In this document: positions 13,538 through 15,456 of the stretch, piece after piece | How positions within the stretch are numbered: position 1 is the first letter of the stretch | Layout of the letters: every line of letters begins with the position of its first letter | NCBI GenBank assembly: GCA_035540915.1 | Contig: DATLFQ010000127.1 | Span: 1-15,456, forward strand | From: DATLFQ01 sp035540915 | Lineage (GTDB): Bacteria > Actinomycetota > Acidimicrobiia > Acidimicrobiales > GCA-2861595 | Reading direction: 5' to 3' | DNA length: 15,456 nucleotides | The notes under the pieces: generated by a model | The model's input: only the letters and a program-made list of their open reading frames with translations | The model's database searches: none | Told to the model about the DNA's origin: nothing | Translations under genes and position numbers: made by a program

Positions 13538-14412
13538 CCGCGTCGGCGAGCTTCCTGGGCGACGCGCCGGGGCCACGCGGTCGTCGCCGGGCGGCAATCG
13601 CGTCGGTCGCCGCCGCCGTCGCGTTGGTCGGTCTGGGCACCCTGATCGTGAAGCGCCTGGCCGACCGCGGCCAGCTCGCCGGGCGGCAGTGGGAGCCGTT
13701 CACCCGTGAGTCGGTCGTCCGGTTCCTGCTGGGCGGCCTGGGCAATACGGTCAAGGCGGCCGCGGTGGCCATGGTCCTGGCCATCGTGGTGGGCGCGACG
13801 TTGGCTCTGGCCCGGCTCTCCCGTCGGGCGGCGGTGCGCTGGGTGGCCACGGCCTGGGTCGAGTTCTTCCGGGGCGTCCCGCTGATCCTGCTCATCCTGT
13901 TCACCCGGTTCGGCCTGATCAAGTACGACATCGACCTGTCGGTGTTCTGGGCGCTGGTCATCGCCCTGGTGGCCTACAACGGCGCCGTGTTCGGCGAGCT
14001 CTTCCGAGCCGGCATCTTGAGCCTGGACCGAGGCCAGGGCGAGGCCGCGTCGGCGATCGGGCTGACCTACGGGCAGTCGATGGCATCGGTCATCGTGCCG
14101 CAGGCCGCCCGTCGCATGATCCCTGCGCTCGTCAGCCAGTCGGTGACCCTGCTGAAGGACACCTCCCTCGGCTTCGTCATCGGGTTCGACGAGCTGCTGC
14201 GCCGGTCCAGGGTGACGGGCGAGTTCTTCTTCAACCCGCTCCAGGCGCTGGCCATGGCGGCCGCCCTCTACATCGCCGTCAACTTCACGCTCTCGCGGCT
14301 GGCCCGCCGCCTCGAGGTGCGCCAGCGGCGACGGTACAAGGCCGGCTCGATCGAGGTGGGTGGTATCGAGGACCTGGCCGTGATGGCGGCGCAGAGCCGG
14401 ACCGTGCGGTGA
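13534..14412 (+). CDS. gluD: amino-acid ABC transporter permease (GluD-like)
   Basis: The second membrane subunit, 292 aa, pairing with the GluC-like protein to form the channel. A cytoplasmic basic N-terminus (PRGRRRAA) leads into the first span (AIASVAAAVALVGLGTLI). A periplasmic segment with REWE-like charge (GRQWEPFTRESVV) follows, then the core beginning LLGGLGNTVKAAAVAMVLAI. The conserved WVEFFRGVPLILLILF and the EAA loop EAASAIGLTYGQSMASVIVPQA are present. The C-terminal extension of about 30 residues (RRRYKAGSIEVGG...) is longer than in many permeases but seen in GluD-type proteins. The ATG at 13534 overlaps the upstream TGA by four bases, giving translational coupling. It is the last gene of the operon; 67 bp separate it from the thioredoxin-like gene. 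Confidence 0.93.
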   Translation: MTASASFLGDAPGPRGRRRAAIASVAAAVALVGLGTLIVKRLADRGQLAGRQWEPFTRESVVRFLLGGLGNTVKAAAVAMVLAIVVGATLALARLSRRAAVRWVATAWVEFFRGVPLILLILFTRFGLIKYDIDLSVFWALVIALVAYNGAVFGELFRAGILSLDRGQGEAASAIGLTYGQSMASVIVPQAARRMIPALVSQSVTLLKDTSLGFVIGFDELLRRSRVTGEFFFNPLQALAMAAALYIAVNFTLSRLARRLEVRQRRRYKAGSIEVGGIEDLAVMAAQSRTVR

Positions 14413-14479
14413 GCCGCGCCGGGCCGGCGACCGGAGGGTCGACGTCGCCTCGGCGCAGCCGTGTGGTGGACTGCCCTCG

Positions 14480-15097
14480 GTGACCCCGAAGCGCCCGCTT
14501 CGCCTCGCAACCCTCCACGCGGCTGCCGCTGCCGTCCTGCTCGTGGGGTGTGGCGGTGGTGGCGGCAGCGCCCCGACCGCCGCGGTGGGACCACCGATCA
14601 CGACGGCCGGCACGCTTCCCACCCTCGACGGCCCCGAGCCGACCTCCATGGCACCGGCCCCCCGGGCGCCGGCGGCACCCGCCGGCAGGAGCGTGCTGCC
14701 CGACCTGGTGGTCGACGACGTCGGCGCCGGGACGAAGGTCGACCTCGCCTCGCTGGTGCCCTCGCCGCAGCCGGTCCTGCTGTGGTTCTGGGCGCCCCAC
14801 TGACCCAGCTGCCGCCGGGAGGCTCCCGGCGTCGAGCAGTTCGCTCGACAGCACGAGGCCACGGTGCGCGTGGTCGGGCTCGGTACCCAGGACAGCCTGG
14901 GCGAGGCGCGTGAGTTCGTGGCCCGCTACGGCACCACCTTCACCATGCTGTGGGACGAGTCGTTCCGGTCGTGGCGTCAGCTCGGCATCCCCGGCCAGCC
15001 GGCCGCGGTCCTGCTGGCTCCCGACGGCACCGAGATCGAGCGGTGGCTGGGGCAGTTCCCCGAGGACGAGGTCGTGCGGCTCGCGTCACGCAGGTGA
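14480..15097 (+). CDS. TlpA/thioredoxin-like lipoprotein with in-frame TGA: candidate UxxC selenoprotein
   Basis: 205 aa if the TGA at 14801-14803 is read as selenocysteine (U108); 107 aa if it is a stop. The N-terminus is a lipoprotein signal (MTPKRPLRLATLH, hydrophobic run, lipobox LVGC, C24), then a Gly/Pro/Ala linker to about residue 75. The redoxin domain starts at LPDLVVDDVGAG and reaches the active site WFWAPH-U-P-S-C (U108, C111), where relatives have WCxxC. After the TGA the same frame gives RREAPGVEQFARQH, VVGLGTQDSLGEAREF and the cis-proline loop LGIPGQPAAVLL. The final TGA overlaps the CcdA-like start as GTGA. Only this one codon interrupts an otherwise intact fold. A SECIS-like hairpin follows at 14807-14841. 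Expected role: an extracytoplasmic thiol (selenol) oxidoreductase. The alternative is a nonsense mutation of Cys (TGC to TGA). The GTG start lacks a Shine-Dalgarno. Confidence 0.75.
14807..14841 (+). promoter_or_regulatory. candidate bacterial SECIS element
   Basis: A hairpin beginning 3 bases after the TGA. The upper stem is GCCGGGA (14814-14820) with TCCCGGC (14824-14830), 7 perfect pairs closing the loop GGC (14821-14823). A lower stem pairs CTGC (14809-14812) with GCAG (14836-14839), extendable by a G-U and an A-U pair, with an asymmetric internal loop between. The apical loop starts 18 bases after the TGA and begins with G, which agrees with the published bacterial SECIS description (a short apical loop with G in its first two positions, 16-37 bases from the UGA). 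No T-run follows, so it is not a terminator. Folding was done by eye. Confidence 0.6.
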
Positions 15098-15456
15098 TCG
15101 ACGCCCCGGTCGCCCTCGGCTTCACGGCCGGGATGGTGGCGGCGTTCAACCCGTGCGGCTTCGCGCTGCTGCCGGCCTATCTCGGGTTCTTCGTCGGTGC
15201 CGACGACGACGGTGCCCAGGGGGGCGGAGCCGGGGGGACCGCACCGGCGGCGCGTGCCCTGGTCGTCGGGGGTGCGCTCACGACCGGGTTCGTCGCCGTG
15301 TTCGCGGTCGCCGGTATCGCGGCCCGGGCCTTCTCGCTCGCCGTCCAGGACGTGGCGCCGTGGGTGTCGGTGCCGATCGGCGTGGTGCTGGCCGCCGTGG
15401 GCGTGGCCATGACGACCGGCTGGAAGGTGCCGCTCCGGCTGCCGACGCTGTCGCGC
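15094..15456 (+). CDS. CcdA/DsbD-type cytochrome c biogenesis membrane protein (N-terminal fragment)
   Basis: Partial; the frame stays open to the right edge (121 codons). CcdA proteins carry electrons from cytoplasmic thioredoxin across the membrane to extracytoplasmic thiol proteins. The first span, GFTAGMVAAFNPCGFALLPAYLGFFVG, holds the hallmark NPCGFALLPAY with the conserved redox C21. The second span (ALVVGGALTTGFVAVFAVAGIAA) and the third (VSVPIGVVLAAVGVAM) follow. The partner cysteine of later spans lies outside the window. The loop after span 1 is rich in Gly, Asp and Ala. The GTG at 15094 overlaps the stop of the thioredoxin-like gene by four bases (GTGA), so the two are coupled and probably form one redox pathway, with this protein re-reducing the lipoprotein. 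Confidence 0.88.
   Translation, partial: MIDAPVALGFTAGMVAAFNPCGFALLPAYLGFFVGADDDGAQGGGAGGTAPAARALVVGGALTTGFVAVFAVAGIAARAFSLAVQDVAPWVSVPIGVVLAAVGVAMTTGWKVPLRLPTLSR

Noticed and set aside
11132..13597. An 821-codon open frame antisense to the gluABCD-like operon
   Set aside because: It has no domain signature and repetitive charged composition, and the plus strand is fully explained by transporter genes.
14801..14803. Reading the TGA as proof of a pseudogene
   Set aside because: The frame, fold, cis-Pro loop and four-base overlap with the CcdA-like gene are all intact and the codon falls precisely on the catalytic Cys position; a nonsense mutation remains possible but is the less economical reading.

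Overview
This window looks like chromosomal DNA from a high-GC (about 70% by eye) actinobacterium, possibly of the class Acidimicrobiia. The reasons are GTP-dependent PEP carboxykinase, a gluABCD-type amino-acid transporter, the rpmB / DAK2 / recG neighbourhood, and a recurring TANNNT -10 box 6-10 bases before start codons (leaderless transcription). TGA and TAG both serve as ordinary stops. No insertion sequence, CRISPR array, tRNA or rRNA is visible, and no gene-free stretch exceeds about 130 bp.

Layout. Positions 1-469 (minus): the N-terminus of an FMO-like FAD oxidoreductase, then a 78-aa stand-alone Lrp/AsnC ligand-binding domain protein. 533-2383 (plus): an S9 prolyl-oligopeptidase-family peptidase, back to back with the Lrp-like gene. 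A strong hairpin (2409-2437) separates it from convergent pckG (2460-4265), which follows a small cold-shock-like protein (4283-4519). 4541-6276 (plus): thiL-thiD, two thiamine kinases with overlapping ends. 6406-7265 (minus): a MOSC protein and rpmB. 7295-11065 (plus): a FakA/DAK2 protein and recG. 11123-14412 (plus): a four-gene gluABCD-type transporter. 14480-15456 (plus): a thioredoxin-like lipoprotein and the start of a CcdA/DsbD-type membrane protein.

The most notable observation is at 14801. The lipoprotein has an in-frame TGA exactly where the first Cys of the thioredoxin CxxC motif belongs (H-TGA-P-S-C). The reading frame then continues intact through the rest of a TlpA fold and overlaps the ccdA-like start by four bases. 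A hairpin just after the TGA has the geometry expected of a bacterial SECIS element. I read this as an extracytoplasmic UxxC selenoprotein paired with a CcdA-type reductant carrier.

Other points of interest are two divergent promoters whose opposite -10 boxes share a TA dinucleotide in the decamer ANNNTANNNT (516-525 and 7276-7285), a likely leaderless architecture for pckG, thiL, the S9 peptidase, rpmB, fakA-like and gluA, a transporter in which the binding protein and the first permease are in one frame separated by a single TAG, and two genes (MOSC and gluC-like) with no ATG/GTG/TTG where homology says translation should begin.
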